Assembly: GCA_022478985.1 (NCBI GenBank)
Contig: JAKSZP010009272.1
Coordinates: 1 to 64,000 of the forward strand
Source: Massospora cicadina
Lineage: Eukaryota; Entomophthoromycota; Entomophthoromycetes; Entomophthorales; Entomophthoraceae
Reading direction: 5' to 3'
Length of the DNA: 64,000 nucleotides
The translations under genes and the position numbers were made by a program. Shown piece by piece: positions 47,172-58,419 of the stretch (its first letter is position 1; each line of letters opens with the position of its first letter). The notes under the pieces are model-generated. The model was not told the DNA's origin, searched no databases, and saw nothing but the letters and a program-made list of their open reading frames with translations.

Positions 47172-47614
47172 GTGATAATTGCAAGGAGTTAGTAGCTGAG
47201 TTCCACAAGTCACATCCTGAAGCCCTCTATCCACCCAAGGAAATCGCTTTGATTTTGGCCATCAAACTCCCTACCAGACACAGGAAATATGCCCTGGTCT
47301 ATGTAACAGGAGGAGGAATGTTTCTCATTCAAAAAGGAGAGTATAATGTAAGTCTAGAGGCCCAACCTCTTGGGTTAGATCAGGAAAAGGTCCCTTTTAG
47401 AAAGAAGAAGGTACCTGCTGCCCCTGTGGAGCTCTTGACTCAACTGGGGGACTTGGGTCTTGTGGTTGATGAACGTTGGGTCACTGCATTGGCACTAAAA
47501 AACCCCGCCACAGTATCCCATTTAGCTGTTTCTTCTCTGGTTGAAAGGATAAAAGAGGTCTGTAAAGAGGTTATAAGGCCAGAAGCCTTCAACAGCATCT
47601 TCCCCTCCCACTGA
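47172..47614 (+). pseudogene. Element E chromodomain end and terminal open frame
   Basis: DNCKELVAEFHKSHP (47173-47220) is the typical end of a chromodomain and completes the domain begun before 39149, on the other side of element F. The open frame continues (47249-47614, 121 codons) through LPTRHRKYALVYV and across the start of the 3' LTR to a stop at 47612-47614. Coding sequence running into an LTR is seen in some elements; here it may simply be open by chance. Confidence 0.75.
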
Positions 47615-49083
47615 GCCCCGCTCCACCATCTTTTACGTCCTTGGAAAAGAAGAAAATGGGCTTTGAAACTCAGGAAAGGGTTCCTGAGTCAGGAAACCCA
47701 GTCTGGGACACGGAATCTGAAATTCCAGGTCTGGGTAAGCCAGTCCAAGTCGGAAATTTTCTTTTAGGAAATTTTAAAAAATCCTTTAAAAATATTTCAT
47801 GATTGACCCTGGTGGAACCCAATTCAGCTGCCCCTTCTATCCAAGTAAATCTGCTTATGTTTGGATCAGTGAGGGTCCCTCCCTGGAAGATCCAACAAAT
47901 ACGTTGCCAGAGCTTTTGCAATCTTTATGTAAGCCTGATTAAGAAGCCCCAAACCCAGGCTGAGTACGCATGAGTACATCAGCTACTGCTACCCAAGAAA
48001 AACATATCCATGGCCCCCTTTTTTCTATTTTGCATATATAAGGCAACTGCCTCTGTAAGGAGCAGTTGTTGGTCCATTTTCACCTTTAGTTAAATAAAAC
48101 TATTCCCTACCAAACCTACTCCACGAGCTCTGTCACTTTCTTCACAATACTTTTACTTAATCTGTGAAGTACGCAGTGATCTGCATCCTAGTACTGATGG
48201 TCATCAAGTGGGCCCTCCAAGCCATCAATCTGGTGGCCCACCAAATGGTAATTGTGATCTAAGAATTCGCCACAAGCCTACAACATCAATCCGCTTCTTT
48301 GGAAGAGTTTTCAGAACCACCAAACTCTTCACAACAACTGACTACCATTTGGCACCTGGCAGACCAGCTTCCAGGTCTACCTCCCACTATGAAAATCAAT
48401 CAGAGAATTTGACCTAATCTGCCTCGCCAATCTTCTGGTGGTTTGGCATAATTTGGGCAGAGTGAGGCCATCTCCACTAATCACTATTCTCCATTTGGAG
48501 GTGAGGACTTGCCATCCACACAACTGTGAGGTGGGGACCAGGCACCAGAACATCTGGGCCATCCTGCCAAGGGTCAATCCAGCTCAAATCAATTTGAGAA
48601 ATTTATCCTCCACGCTGTCAAATTCACCTGACCTTTCTACCCAACCTGAAAACCTCTCAATGGATGAAAGAATGAGGCAAGGCCTCCCAATGGTCAGATT
48701 GATTTAATTCAATTCACAAACTAAACCATCATTTTATAAAATTTTAAAAAAATTTATAATTTTCAGATTTTTTATTATAATGATCCAGTCCAAGATGGTT
48801 GTGAAAATAAAGCCAAAGGTCACCAACTGCAAAACCAGGAGGATTGGTCGTCCTCCTTGCCTCTCCCACCCTGAGGGATGCCCCAGCAAGACCTGCGGTT
48901 GACTCCATTGCAGCCATTTGGTTTGCTATGGGGCCTTTGGTATGTTTATTAACTTTTATTTCCTTCACCATAATAATAGGGGATTCCTCCTACAACTGTT
49001 TAGAGCTGCTATGCCCTTAGAATTCTGGACTTTCCACTGGGTTGTTACACACCCAGATTGGAAGCCCAGTCTTACTTTAATCA
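47347..49083 (+). repeat. 3' LTR of element E (about 1.74 kb)
   Basis: Starts near tgtaagtctagagg after a purine-rich caaaaaggagagtataa, and ends agtcttactttaatca. Collinear with 31883-33596, with scattered substitutions and a few indels. Carries the same TATATAA (about 48034). Confidence 0.8.
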
Positions 49084-49325
49084 GCCAATTCCTGAGAATA
49101 TGTGACCAACTACTTCTCACAGTCCCATTTTTCTCATGCACCTCACTCCTTCCTCTACCTCAACTGTGCTTCAGCTTATCCATAGTTTGGTGTTGACAAC
49201 CTGATGTCCTTAAGTTACTGCACAAGATGTTTCTACATCCCCTCTCTTATGCCATTTAAAATCTACATGAGCTCACTCAGATACTAATATGCTTCATTAT
49301 TTTACTTCCTATTCAGATGGCTTTG
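49084..49325. other. No feature recognised
   Basis: Sequence between the 3' LTR of E and the target duplication of G. No coding frame or repeat match. Confidence 0.3.
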
Positions 49326-49330
49326 ACTGT
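49326..49330. repeat. Target-site duplication of element G, left copy
   Basis: actgt, repeated exactly at 55415-55419 on the other side of G. Confidence 0.85.
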
Positions 49331-49891
49331 TGTTATAAAATCAATGGTATATAAGGGATATGCCGTAGGAATTTTTGCACAGGGTTTGACCCACTGAGCA
49401 ATTAGGACCAATGATATGATTATTATCATCCTTAAAACAACCTGAATAATTTTTCAATAAATGTGGAGCACGTGCTCCCACAAATCTCTTTTATCCAATA
49501 TAATAAATACAGCGGACCCTCGCTGTTTTGCTTACTCTCAACTACTTAACAACTCCTTTTTCTTAATCTCCCATCTTGCTTATATACAGCAGCTTTGGAC
49601 GATACCACTCTCATAGCTTGGACTATTCTGTTCCACCAATTCTCCTTGTTTTGGCTTGTTATTCTTTAATTCTCTATCGCCCTAATTGTAGGCGATTTAA
49701 TTTGTATTTGGCAAATGTCAACATCGCCTTATTGCCGTATCTAGAGGCGATCCAATAATAAACCCATTATATCCCAATAACCCTTATCTCAAGGCACTAG
49801 AATAATCATAACTGATATCATATTTGGAGGATCTTTCCCAATCTGCCCTAGCAGTCCCATGATTATAATCCAGTCATATTGGATTGCAACA
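49331..49891 (-). repeat. 3' LTR of element G (561 bp)
   Basis: On the minus strand it starts TGTTGCAATCCAATATGACTGG after ccagtcaaggagggggtaa (polypurine tract, 49892-49903) and ends ...TTTTATAACA. Aligned with 54850-55414. Confidence 0.93.
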
Positions 49892-49904
49892 TTACCCCCT
49901 CCTT

Positions 49905-50905
49905 GACTGGATGATAAGGCTCCTATTTTTTGTATGGTCAGAGGAACTTTACGTGTAAGTTAATGATCCAACCACTTGCAGGATCCTTGATGGTATACAC
50001 GTTGACCCCAGTTTTCTCTATAACTTCAAATGAACCAATCCAGATACTGGCCATCTTGTGTTTCCACCCAAATCCATGTTGGTCATGAAAGAGAACCATA
50101 TCGCCTTCCTTGAATGCCACCAGCCTACTATGATGTACCTGATCGGTGGTTTGATTCCTGATCTTCTTGGATAAGCTGAAGGAATATTTTTTGGTTTGCA
50201 GTTTGATCAGAATGTTTGCAAGGTTAGTCAAGTAGCGGTGGGGTTCTATTCTGTTGGTTTCTTCTACACACAAATAAAGTAATGCTGGAAGGGCCAGGTG
50301 TTGGCTATATAGTAGTGGAAGGGACTCTACCCTGTGGCATAAAGATAATTAATGTTATAGGCAAACACGGCAGTGGAAAGAAGAGAACTCCAATTAGAAG
50401 GTCGATCCGTTACTAATTTTTGTAGTATGTTCACCAAAGTTCCATTCACCTGTTTGACCATTCTATTAGACTAAGGGTGGTATGGGGTCATCAGAACTCC
50501 ACGGATACCCATAAGCTCATTCAGTTTAAGGAGGATGTGTGAGGTAAAGTTGGTTCCGTTATCAGTGAGAATGAACTGAGGGCAGCCATGGCGCTGAATA
50601 ATGCATTCCATTATGAACTTGGCCACTGTAACCGCCCCCAAATCCTGTATTGCCCTCACTTTGACCCACTGGGTCAAGTGGTTGATAGCCATCATAATGT
50701 ACTTACACCGGTTAGCTCCTGTTGGCAAGGGACCAACAACATTAAGGAAAACTGTATGCCAAGCAAAATGTGGTTTCACTACCTGGTACAAAGTCTTATG
50801 GCGTAATGGCTTCTCCACTTGGCACTGATGACAACAGGCAGTGGTTTTGAGCACATCAAAGATTATGCTTTCCCAATAATACCATGGGCGCAACAACTTC
50901 ATTGT
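49905..50905 (-). pseudogene. Integrase of element G
   Basis: 50902-50471 is open: zinc-site Cys pair CCHQCQVEK, then [14 protein letters not shown], where the first catalytic Asp (SLDVVGPLP in F) is Asn. [16 protein letters not shown] keeps the second Asp, and the frame ends at a stop after MTPYHP. Following sequence in other frames has a degraded Glu motif. The C-terminal part (50273-49938) reads MVLFHDQHGFGWKHKMASIW and VIEKTGVNVYTIKDPASGW. The missing Asp alone would abolish strand transfer. Confidence 0.9.
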
Positions 50906-51169
50906 CTTGCACTACCCACCATTCCTGACTGCCTTGTGGGCGCTCTTAATAATTCCCGGCCGTGCTGAGGGTCACAGAAAAAAATCCATAGAATCACTAA
51001 ACCACTCATACAATTCCCCATTCTGTTGGAAGATCCTTGTTCACATTTCATTCAACGCTTTAATCACTTGAGGCGGTTCATCATTGTACTTTCCACTGAG
51101 CATTTTGTCAAACATTATGTCACTTAAATCTGCTGTAACTGCAATTGTTGGCAATCTTAATAAGCAAAC

Positions 51170-51680
51170 GGCATTTTGTTGTTTTATTCATGGTTGATAA
51201 AAAACTTCAAAGTCAAAAAACTTACAGCTTAAGAGCCCATTGAGCTAGCTTCCCCTCAGGCTCTTTCAGGTTCTGCAACCAGCACAATGATTCATGACCC
51301 ATTACAGCTTTAAACTTTACTTCATGCAAGTAGACTCAAAACTGCTTATATGCATAAATCACTGCTAATCACTCTTACTTGGTTAAGGTGTAATTTTGTT
51401 CATGGCAATTCAAGCTATGACTGCAAAATGCCATGAGGGTGCTCCTCCCCCTCATCATCCTTCTGAGACAGGACTGCCCCAACAGTGGAAAGTGTTGCAT
51501 CCGTCTGCACTATAATTTCCTTATTGAAATTAGGGTAGCGTAACACAGGCACACTAATTAGCAACATTCAAAGTGTATCAAAGGCACATTGGCGCCATTT
51601 CGTCCATTTAAACATGGCATCCTTCTTTAGTAGCTCAAACAGTGGACCTCCAATGCAACTAAAATTGGGTATGAAGCGTC
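51170..51680 (-). pseudogene. RNase H of element G
   Basis: On the minus strand, blocks equivalent to QTDATLSTVGAVLSQ, a DEGEEHPHG-like insertion, a YTLTK.E region and a GHESLCWLQNLKEPEG-like end are in the order of F but broken by stops. The assignment comes from colinearity with F between RT and integrase. Confidence 0.75.
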
Positions 51681-52450
51681 AGTAATAACCCACCATCCCT
51701 AAAAACACCTGAATGTCCCACTTACTAACTGGTTTAGTCATCTTCCGGATATCCTCCACCTTGGTGGGTTGGGGGCTTAGCCCAGTTGCATCCACCACAA
51801 AACTGAGGTACTCCAGCTGGTCCTTGAAGAAGTGGCATTTCCGGGGCTTGATCTTAATGTTGGCCTCAGCCAAACAGTGAAATACCTCTTCCAAATGAAT
51901 AGTGTTCAGTGAACATATGAGAGAAGACATTAATATCATCAAGGTACACGAGTACACATGACAGCTTCAGATCGCCCAGAATGGTGTCCATTGCTTGTTG
52001 GAACATAGCTGGGGAATTACATAGCCCTTGCAACATAAGAGTTGGTTGGAAAAGCCCTTTGGATGTGATTACAGCGCATTTTTCTTGTTCTGCTGTGGGA
52101 AACTCAATTTGCTAATAACTGGATATCAAATCCATTGATGAGAAATAGCAAGCTCCACCTAACCGATCCAGTGCATCATCAATCTGTGGAAGAGGGTATG
52201 AGTTCTTTTTGGTGATAGTATTAAGCTTCCAGTAGTCAATTACTATGTGGTTAGTACCATCCTTCTTTTTAACAATTAGGACAGATGAAGCCCATGGACT
52301 CTTAGATGGTTCAAGTATTCCCTGCTCTAGCAGCTTGTCAATCTCCTTAGTGATGACTTCTTCAGCTGCCCTTGATTGGCGGATTGTCTGAGACCTGATG
52401 GGGGATGATCCCCAGTGCCCAGTCAATGAACAACCCCCCGGGTGCACCCC
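51675..52450 (-). pseudogene. Reverse transcriptase of element G
   Basis: 52447-52112 open: SRAAEEVITKEIDKLLEQGI, SPWASSVLIVKKKDG, KKNSYPLPQIDDALDRL and SMDLISSY followed by TAG where Trp is conserved. Next, VYLDDI (codons at about 51934-51948) keeps the catalytic Asp pair. 51957-51679 is open with PRKCHFFKDQLEYL and FLGMVGYY, ending in TGA at a conserved Trp. Confidence 0.9.
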
Positions 52451-52899
52451 AAATCATGATTGTCAACTGCAAAAACCTCTTTCTATTTTTTATAAAGCTT
52501 TCACCCAATCCTTCTGATCTTTTAATAAACCTATCAAATTCTTCTGTGGCACAACCGCCATTACACTGGGAGGCGACTCAATGGGCAGACCAAATTCATC
52601 CAAAGACTGAACTCATGAACCTGGTTGATCTCCTCAACTGGGTTAAGATTTAAATACGCTATAATCTGATGCTGGCAGATTCAGATTGGTCTGTTATGAA
52701 GATTTGCTTTCAATACCTTGATCTCCCCATAGCCCAGAAGTATGACGCCTAGAGCCATGTGGGGCTCAAACTGCGATTGCTAATAAGGCCCAATGATCTC
52801 CCCATAGATCCCAGCTGGCACTTCCACCTCTAACTCAGTGTCTACTATTACTTGTCCAGAGGGAATGGATATAGCTCCAGCTGCTATAAGCGGTAGCCC

Positions 52900-53640
52900 C
52901 TGATATTCATATATCTTATTGGGAAGGGCCCAAGTTTTCCCTTTTAATCAATGATAGCGCACTGAAATCACCCCATCGCTGTAGGCAAGGTTGATTTGTC
53001 CCATATGCACTGAACCCTTCAGCACTCCGCTGGAGGTAAAATAAGTTGGGATCTGCTGTCCCAAAATAGCAAGGGTCTCTTCCATCATGTCAATGACAGC
53101 TCCACTATGTGCATAAAAGCAGTCCCAATCAACAGATTGTAGTTACTATTTGGTAATACTATCACTGGAGCCGCCACAACAATGGATCCAAACTACAAGG
53201 GAAGCGTGCTATACTTTCCTTCAGATACTGTGGTTTCCGCTCCAGCAGTCCCATACACCATCTGGTGGTCTATGTCAGGTTTTAAAAATATCTTTGCCAC
53301 CAACTTAATGGAGACAATTTTAACAGGAGCACCTGTATCAATTATAGCTCAGACTCAGGTTTTGGCTACCACAATGTCAAGGTAAGTGCACTCTGAGTAA
53401 TATGAATGCCAGTTATTTACTACGTGTACATTCAGCAGTTCATGTTTTCCCAGTAAACTTATAATACCTGCACTGACTGTAGAGTACTCTGTTATAATAG
53501 CGTCCACTGGAAGGGCGACCTCTACTCCTCTTAGAGACAACGCATCTTTGAATGGTCTTAGCTGGTCTGACGAACTTTGGTCAAAGATTTGACAAGCGTA
53601 AGACTTTGGCAGCTCTGGAAACTTTGTGTCCACTGTTTCT
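52900..53640 (-). pseudogene. Aspartic protease of element G
   Basis: 53633-53355 is open and ends YYSECTYLDIVVAKT. In the next frame LIDTGAPVKIVS (about 53345-53310) is the catalytic Asp-Thr-Gly, followed by KPDIDHQMVYGTAG and NYNLLIGTAFM near 53120. Matches F along its length. At least one frameshift and one stop. Confidence 0.85.
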
Positions 53641-53834
53641 TTTACTTATGTTTGAGGCAGCACATTTACTCCCCCAACTGGCTGTTGGTAGAGGAAGGTA
53701 TCGTCATACTGGGAGGCTTCAATTAGTACAGTAGATTTGGGTGGAATGTATGAATTTGAGATAGCAGAAGTAGAGAGTCCCATCTCTACTCCGCTCTGAC
53801 TTTTCCCTGATAACTTTGATCTTGTTGTATGTAA

Positions 53835-53912
53835 GGGATCCGTCAATTAGGGCACCATTATCCTATGTGCCCAGTGCAACTGCAATTAAAACAACTTACT
53901 CCATAGGTCCTA
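53835..53912 (-). pseudogene. CCHC zinc knuckle of element G gag
   Basis: Reads CFNCSCTGHIG, a stop, then WC, so spacing C-x2-C-x4-H-x4-C is kept with a stop in the last interval. RNA-binding tail of Gag. Confidence 0.75.
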
Positions 53913-54815
53913 TGTCTGTGCTTAATATAAGTTGGCCCACTTGGAAGGTTATTCCAAAGATGATCAGCATAACCAGACCCACATCAGTTGAACGCCTGCT
54001 GTTGATCAACATATTTAGGACCAAAGCAGTAGTTGGTCAGCTGTCGATTGGCAGTTAAGGGATGGATGTTTGACTGCGGTGAGTAACCTGGAAGAACCTA
54101 CACTGACTGGTTGATTTCTCCCACATGATTAGGGTCAGCAACTGCAACAGTGTGAATCTGGTGGATGTTGGGTGGAGGGAAAGTTACAGCTAAGCGAAAT
54201 ACAAACTGAGCAAGTTTAAGAAGTGGTACATCATTCTCCAACAACGGGGACATGACATTGTAAAGCTCAGGGTATGGCTTCACAGCAGAGGACATAGCAA
54301 TGCACACATCAACTTCAGATAAAATCCCTGCCCCAATCAACACATGGGCTTCCTCCATAAATTGCTCAGCGAATGTGGTGAGGGTCTTATTTTGCTGAAA
54401 CCTGATGGTCAAGAACTTGGCTTTCTGCTGCAACATCTTTGCAGTTCCACCAAACAACCGCAGCACCATCTCCTTAACTTCTTGGTATGTAACAGAACTA
54501 TCTGGAAGGTAAAAAACGACTTGATCAGCACTTCTGACATCTAAGGATGATATCAACAGTTTTTCCTTTGCTGGTCTGAGGTTCCTTTATTTGCAAATTC
54601 AAACTGTCAAAGAACCCATAAATATTTCCTTCATGATCAAATGGTGGCAGCTTTTCACTGCAAACTTCCTGGAGCAGCTCATCTTGTCTTTTTAGAACAG
54701 TGTCCAATGCAAGTTTCAATTCCTCATATGCAACAGGCCCAGCGTGTCGTGCAGATTCCTTATCAAAGCAACCAGACTGCAACATAGCAGGCAATTGAGT
54801 TTTCATTATTTTCAT
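53913..54815 (-). pseudogene. gag of element G
   Basis: ATG near 54815, then TQLPAMLQSGCFDKESARH, and a capsid-type PPFDHEGNIYGFFDSLNLQI (about 54655-54595). The frame shifts near 54550 and continues as 54556-54098 with RSADQVVFYLPDS, VTYQEVKEMVLRLFGG and LTTFAEQFMEEAHVLIGAG, typical Gag blocks. A third frame leads to the zinc knuckle. Confidence 0.85.
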
Positions 54816-54832
54816 AACTAATCAACGGGCCC

Positions 54833-54849
54833 CCTGTAGTGAGCACCAC
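54833..54849 (-). other. Primer-binding site of element G
   Basis: Minus strand GTGGTGCTCACTACAGG directly follows the 5' LTR end TTATAACA. The same core (TGGYGCTCA) follows the LTRs of F and I. Confidence 0.65.
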
Positions 54850-55414
54850 TGTTATAAAATTGGCATTATACAATGAATATTCGCCGTAGGACTTTAAGCA
54901 CAGGGTTTGACCCACTGAGCAATTAGGACCAACAATGTAATGATTATCATCCTTAAAACAACCAAAATAAACTTTTCAATAAATATGGAGCACGTGCTCC
55001 CACAAATCTCTTTTATTTAATATAATAAATACAGTGGATCCTTGCTGTTTTGCTTACTCTCAACTAATTAACAACTCCCTTTTCTTAATTACCCATATTG
55101 CTTATATACAGCAGCTTTGGATGATATCACTCTCATAGCTTGGACTAATCTGTTCTACCAATTCTCCTTGTTTTGGCTTTTTATTCTTTAATTCTCTATT
55201 GCCCTAATTGTAGGTGATTAAATTTTTATTTGTCAAATGTCAACATCACCTTATTGCCTTATTTAGAATTGATCCAATAATAAACACATTAAATCCCAAT
55301 ATCACCTCATCTCAAGGCACTCAAATAATCGTAATGATATCATTTTTGGAGGATTCTTCCCAATCCACCCTAGTGGTCCCACAATTATTGTCCAGTCATA
55401 TTGGAATCATGACA
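54850..55414 (-). repeat. 5' LTR of element G (565 bp)
   Basis: Minus strand starts TGTCATGATTCCAATATGACTGG-like and ends TTTTATAACA. It shares almost its entire length with 49331-49891, e.g. ggagcacgtgctcccacaaa. Confidence 0.93.
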
Positions 55415-55419
55415 ACTGT
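55415..55419. repeat. Target-site duplication of element G, right copy
   Basis: actgt, identical to 49326-49330. Confidence 0.85.
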
Positions 55420-55740
55420 CATCCAATATATCACATCATACCCTCTTATTTGATAATTGCTTGGTACCATAGCTTTATATATATATATATATTAAATTTT
55501 CTTTCCATTATAGAAACTTTTATCAACATAAAACTAAAATCATCTAAGTTTCTTAATTATAAATCACGTTTTTATAGAGAAGTGATTATTAGGTTAGAGA
55601 TTTCTTACTGTGTTATCTACCTTTTCTTAATACTAAGAAAGTTGTGTTGAGTCAGATTATAACAAGTATTAAATTTCTACAAACAGGAGATAGATTATAG
55701 AAAGCTATATACTCACTTAGGACAACACAATAATAAACAA
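55420..55740. other. No gene; AT-rich with a short TA microsatellite
   Basis: A (ta)9-like run lies near 55476-55492. Nothing else is recognised. Confidence 0.35.
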
Positions 55741-56110
55741 ATATATCTACTTAAAACATACTCACTGACTGAATGATGTACTGACTGACATCTGAAACTT
55801 TTGAGTATAATAGGTTCAATTTATTTGGATGGTTGGGTGAGAATTGGCAAATTTTACTAAATAATTCACCAAATTGCTCACCTGAAACTAATCAAGCTGA
55901 AAGGTTCAATCTATTTGGGCAAGTAGGTGAGAATTGGCAAATATTAGCTAATAATTCACTGAATTGCTCACCCAATCCAAACAAAAATCAGTGTAGAGTT
56001 TTAAGTAGATTAAGTAGTTAAAATAATCACCTCACCAGCCATGAGGGCAACAGTGAAGCTGTTAGTATGAGTTGCTCGAGAGTAGAGCTGGCACAGCCTG
56101 CAGGCTGTCA
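55741..56110 (+). repeat. Hairpin-ended repeat M, copy 1
   Basis: Matches the reverse complement of 62310-62610: shared actgactgacatctgaaac, aattcaccaaattgctcacc, aaaatcagtgt.agagttttaag and the terminal hairpins. In this copy a segment of about 95 bp (ggttcaat.tatttgg ... gctcacc) is tandemly duplicated. The end has two hairpins: aacagtgaagctgtt (56049-56063) and acagcctgcaggctgt (56094-56109). No coding frame. Possibly the 3' end of a non-autonomous element. Confidence 0.65.
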
Positions 56111-56656
56111 GTGTGAGCTTATCATGTGATAAAATTTAAATACCTTAGCAAAGAATTGGTATCTGGATGTTAGGTTTATATAATCTTAAAAACATGCCTA
56201 ATTTGGTTCACCTAGAATAAAATAAATTTTGACAAGTTAAGTAGAAGTTGATTTAGTAGTTTGTAAGACATGTCACATACACAATAATTTTAAATATAGA
56301 GATGTTTTGGTAGCAGTTTGGTATTATTTGATTGATTCAATAGGATTAATTTGTTTGGCCAAGTAGTTGATGACTTTTGGTCAAATCAATAGGGCATAGT
56401 TTAGCTTTGAGGGGTGAGTAGTCATTGGTTAATTTAATAAGTTTAGTTAGGTTTAGCTGAGTGGCTAGGGGTTTTTTATTTCGATTGAGCAATTAGATTT
56501 GGCTGAGTGGTTATCCTTTATATATAATATAAAATGTATGTAAAAAATTTGAATATCTGAAATTCTATAGACACTGTAGTGAAGCACAGGTAATGAATGC
56601 TAGTATCTTACAAAAAAACTTTCTTTGTTAAAGGCTATCTGAAAAGATTAATAATA
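56111..56656. repeat. Degenerate short-unit repeat (gagtggttggtgattgg-type)
   Basis: 56290-56480 repeats loosely a unit with ttggtcaa/gattggttaatt/gataagttta. The reverse complement of 63230-63480 carries similar units (gattggttaattcgataagt). No gene is visible. Confidence 0.45.
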
Positions 56657-57507
56657 TTGTCAGATTCTGACAGTTGACTCAAAAAACCTTTGACAACCAT
56701 TGATCAGGATGATTACCCTCTCAACGCTTGAGCTAACACCTATATTCTCATCTCAAAGCTTATTGCAATCATACAATTTGGGTGAATATCTTAATGTCAA
56801 CTCAATCAAGTATTTTATCAATGCACTCAGCCCAAATACGCTTACATATTATGGCCATTTTCCTATGCATCAAATCTTGGCAATTAGTCCCAATTATTGG
56901 GAACACTATCAACTAACTTTTATACAAAATCATTCAGGACTGACCTAAAGTTAACATCTAAAAATCCCATGGATTATCAGACAAATGAAAAATGTAATCA
57001 ATTTTCCATCCTAGGGCAAAATTTGTATGTTGATCCACATAATTGGCATAATAGCACTTGCACCAGGACTGCCTGAAAGGGAGTACCCAGTGCTATTGAG
57101 GGAAAAGGCCTGCTGACATCCCAATTAGGGGTATATCATCTACTTCAATTGAGGCAAGAATTTTGCGGAAGGTTATTTTGTCAGCAGTATAATGAAACTT
57201 AAATCAAGAAGATCCTATGACAACTTTGCATGCTTTTATTGCAATTTTTATACTTGATATCCTCCCAATTTGAGATTATTTTTCCACCAATAAACCTAAG
57301 AAAAAGTTTTTAGTCATATCAGCCTAAGGGCTGAACTGAGATAGTAAAATATCTGTTGAAATTTTGTACTCTGGTGTGGCCAGGAAATGCCCTAGAGGTA
57401 TAAATACCAGTGCCTGGCCTAATGACTAAGGATCTAAAAAATAGCTTATAATAAAAGTTATATTTTTCTCTTTCCTGGTTTTCTCATTAAATCTTTTCTT
57501 TAGAGAA
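56657..57507 (+). repeat. LTR N, copy 2, plus strand
   Basis: Counterpart of 18566-19461. Starts TGTCAGATTCTGACAG and ends aaagtgtcaaca. Contains tataaatacc (about 57399) and ataataaaag downstream, an LTR-like promoter and polyadenylation pair. An 82-codon open stretch at its left (56700-56948) is not conserved in copy 1. Confidence 0.6.
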
Positions 57508-57761
57508 AGTGTCAACAAGCTGGACAGGCCTAATCCACAGCTTGTATATCTATCTGCCTCAGAAGAAGTTCCTGAACATGAAGGGAAAATTATGTCTGAT
57601 TGGCTAGAAATGTCTGGGTGAATTTAGTAGGCCTAGTGAGTTTTTGAATGATCCAAATACAGTAAACTATAGGCACTATTGAGGATCAATCATCAGAACT
57701 TTGACCTGAATAGACATGCAAGATAATAATGCACAAGCAAGCAATCCTCATATTTTAACAC
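57508..57761. other. No feature recognised
   Basis: Sequence between LTR N and the LINE stub. No frame or repeat match. Confidence 0.3.
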
Positions 57762-57818
57762 ATATATAAATTATATTATTTTTTAGTACTAGATGGTCCC
57801 ATATATAATTATATTATT
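57762..57818 (-). mobile_element. 20-bp LINE micro-insertion with 18-19-bp target duplication
   Basis: ttttagtactagatggtccc (57781-57800) is the LINE 3' end in minus orientation. Flanks atatataaattatattatt (57762-57780) and atatataattatattatt (57801-57818) differ by one base deletion. It is the shortest of the LINE insertions. Confidence 0.85.
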
Positions 57819-58390
57819 AGTGATATAGATTGTCTTAGTAAGTAACATAATCTAACTATTTATATGTACAAGCTATAATATTATAAATAACTAAAAAGTG
57901 ATCAAGCTAACTAGAGAATTTTGGTTTATTTTTCTGAGGTGAGCTAACTTAAGGATAGATAAACTGCACTAATAAAGGGATCTAAAGGAAGGAATGGAGG
58001 GTAAACCCCAGTAAAACCTCCACACGTGGCATTCTGATAGGCCAGATACTATTTGGACCACATTTCTATTTGCTATTTTGGTTTAAGGCATCGGTGCACA
58101 ATTCTAATAAAGTTATATTGTCCCTATCCATGTTCATTATCAGGATTGAACTGAAGAGGCAATTGCAGAGAATGCTGACTTGAAAACCTAGATAATAATT
58201 GCCCTATGTAAAGCACAGAAAGTTTATAGTTACTTCTATATAAAAGCAATGAAACTGGAATAAAAATTTAATATTTTATCAGACATTATTCTAGGCTTCA
58301 GTTTATGATCTAAATTAAAATCATTTGTGGTGCGGATTAATGGACATTATAAAATCTTAACTAAGAGAACAATTTGTTTTTAAATGTTAT
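57819..58390. other. No gene recognised
   Basis: AT-rich unique-looking sequence before SINE copy 1. No sustained frame. Confidence 0.3.
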
Positions 58391-58419
58391 AAAATGCTTG
58401 TTTTCAGGGAGGATACCCC

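Larger units (their letters stand above)
31883..49083 (+). mobile_element. Ty3/Gypsy chromovirus E, split by solo LTR C and element F
   Basis: Long direct repeats (31883-33596 and 47347-49083) bound a plus-strand interior: gag, protease with DTGA, RT, RNase H, integrase and a chromodomain. Solo LTR C (37766-38597) interrupts the integrase C-terminal region, and the complete element F (39149-47171) interrupts the chromodomain. Without these, E would be about 8.3 kb. Stops and a lost RT Asp show it is dead. Confidence 0.88.
49331..55414 (-). mobile_element. Complete Ty3/Gypsy element G (6.1 kb), minus strand
   Basis: LTRs of 561 and 565 bp, a perfect 5-bp duplication (ACTGT), primer-binding site next to the right LTR and polypurine tract next to the left LTR. 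Minus-strand order is gag, CCHC, protease, RT, RNase H, integrase. No chromodomain. It is the same family as H and I at the left edge. Stops and frameshifts occur in every gene. Confidence 0.95.

Noticed and set aside
55476..55492. TA run as an origin or promoter
   Set aside because: A simple microsatellite in AT-rich DNA; nothing next to it supports function.
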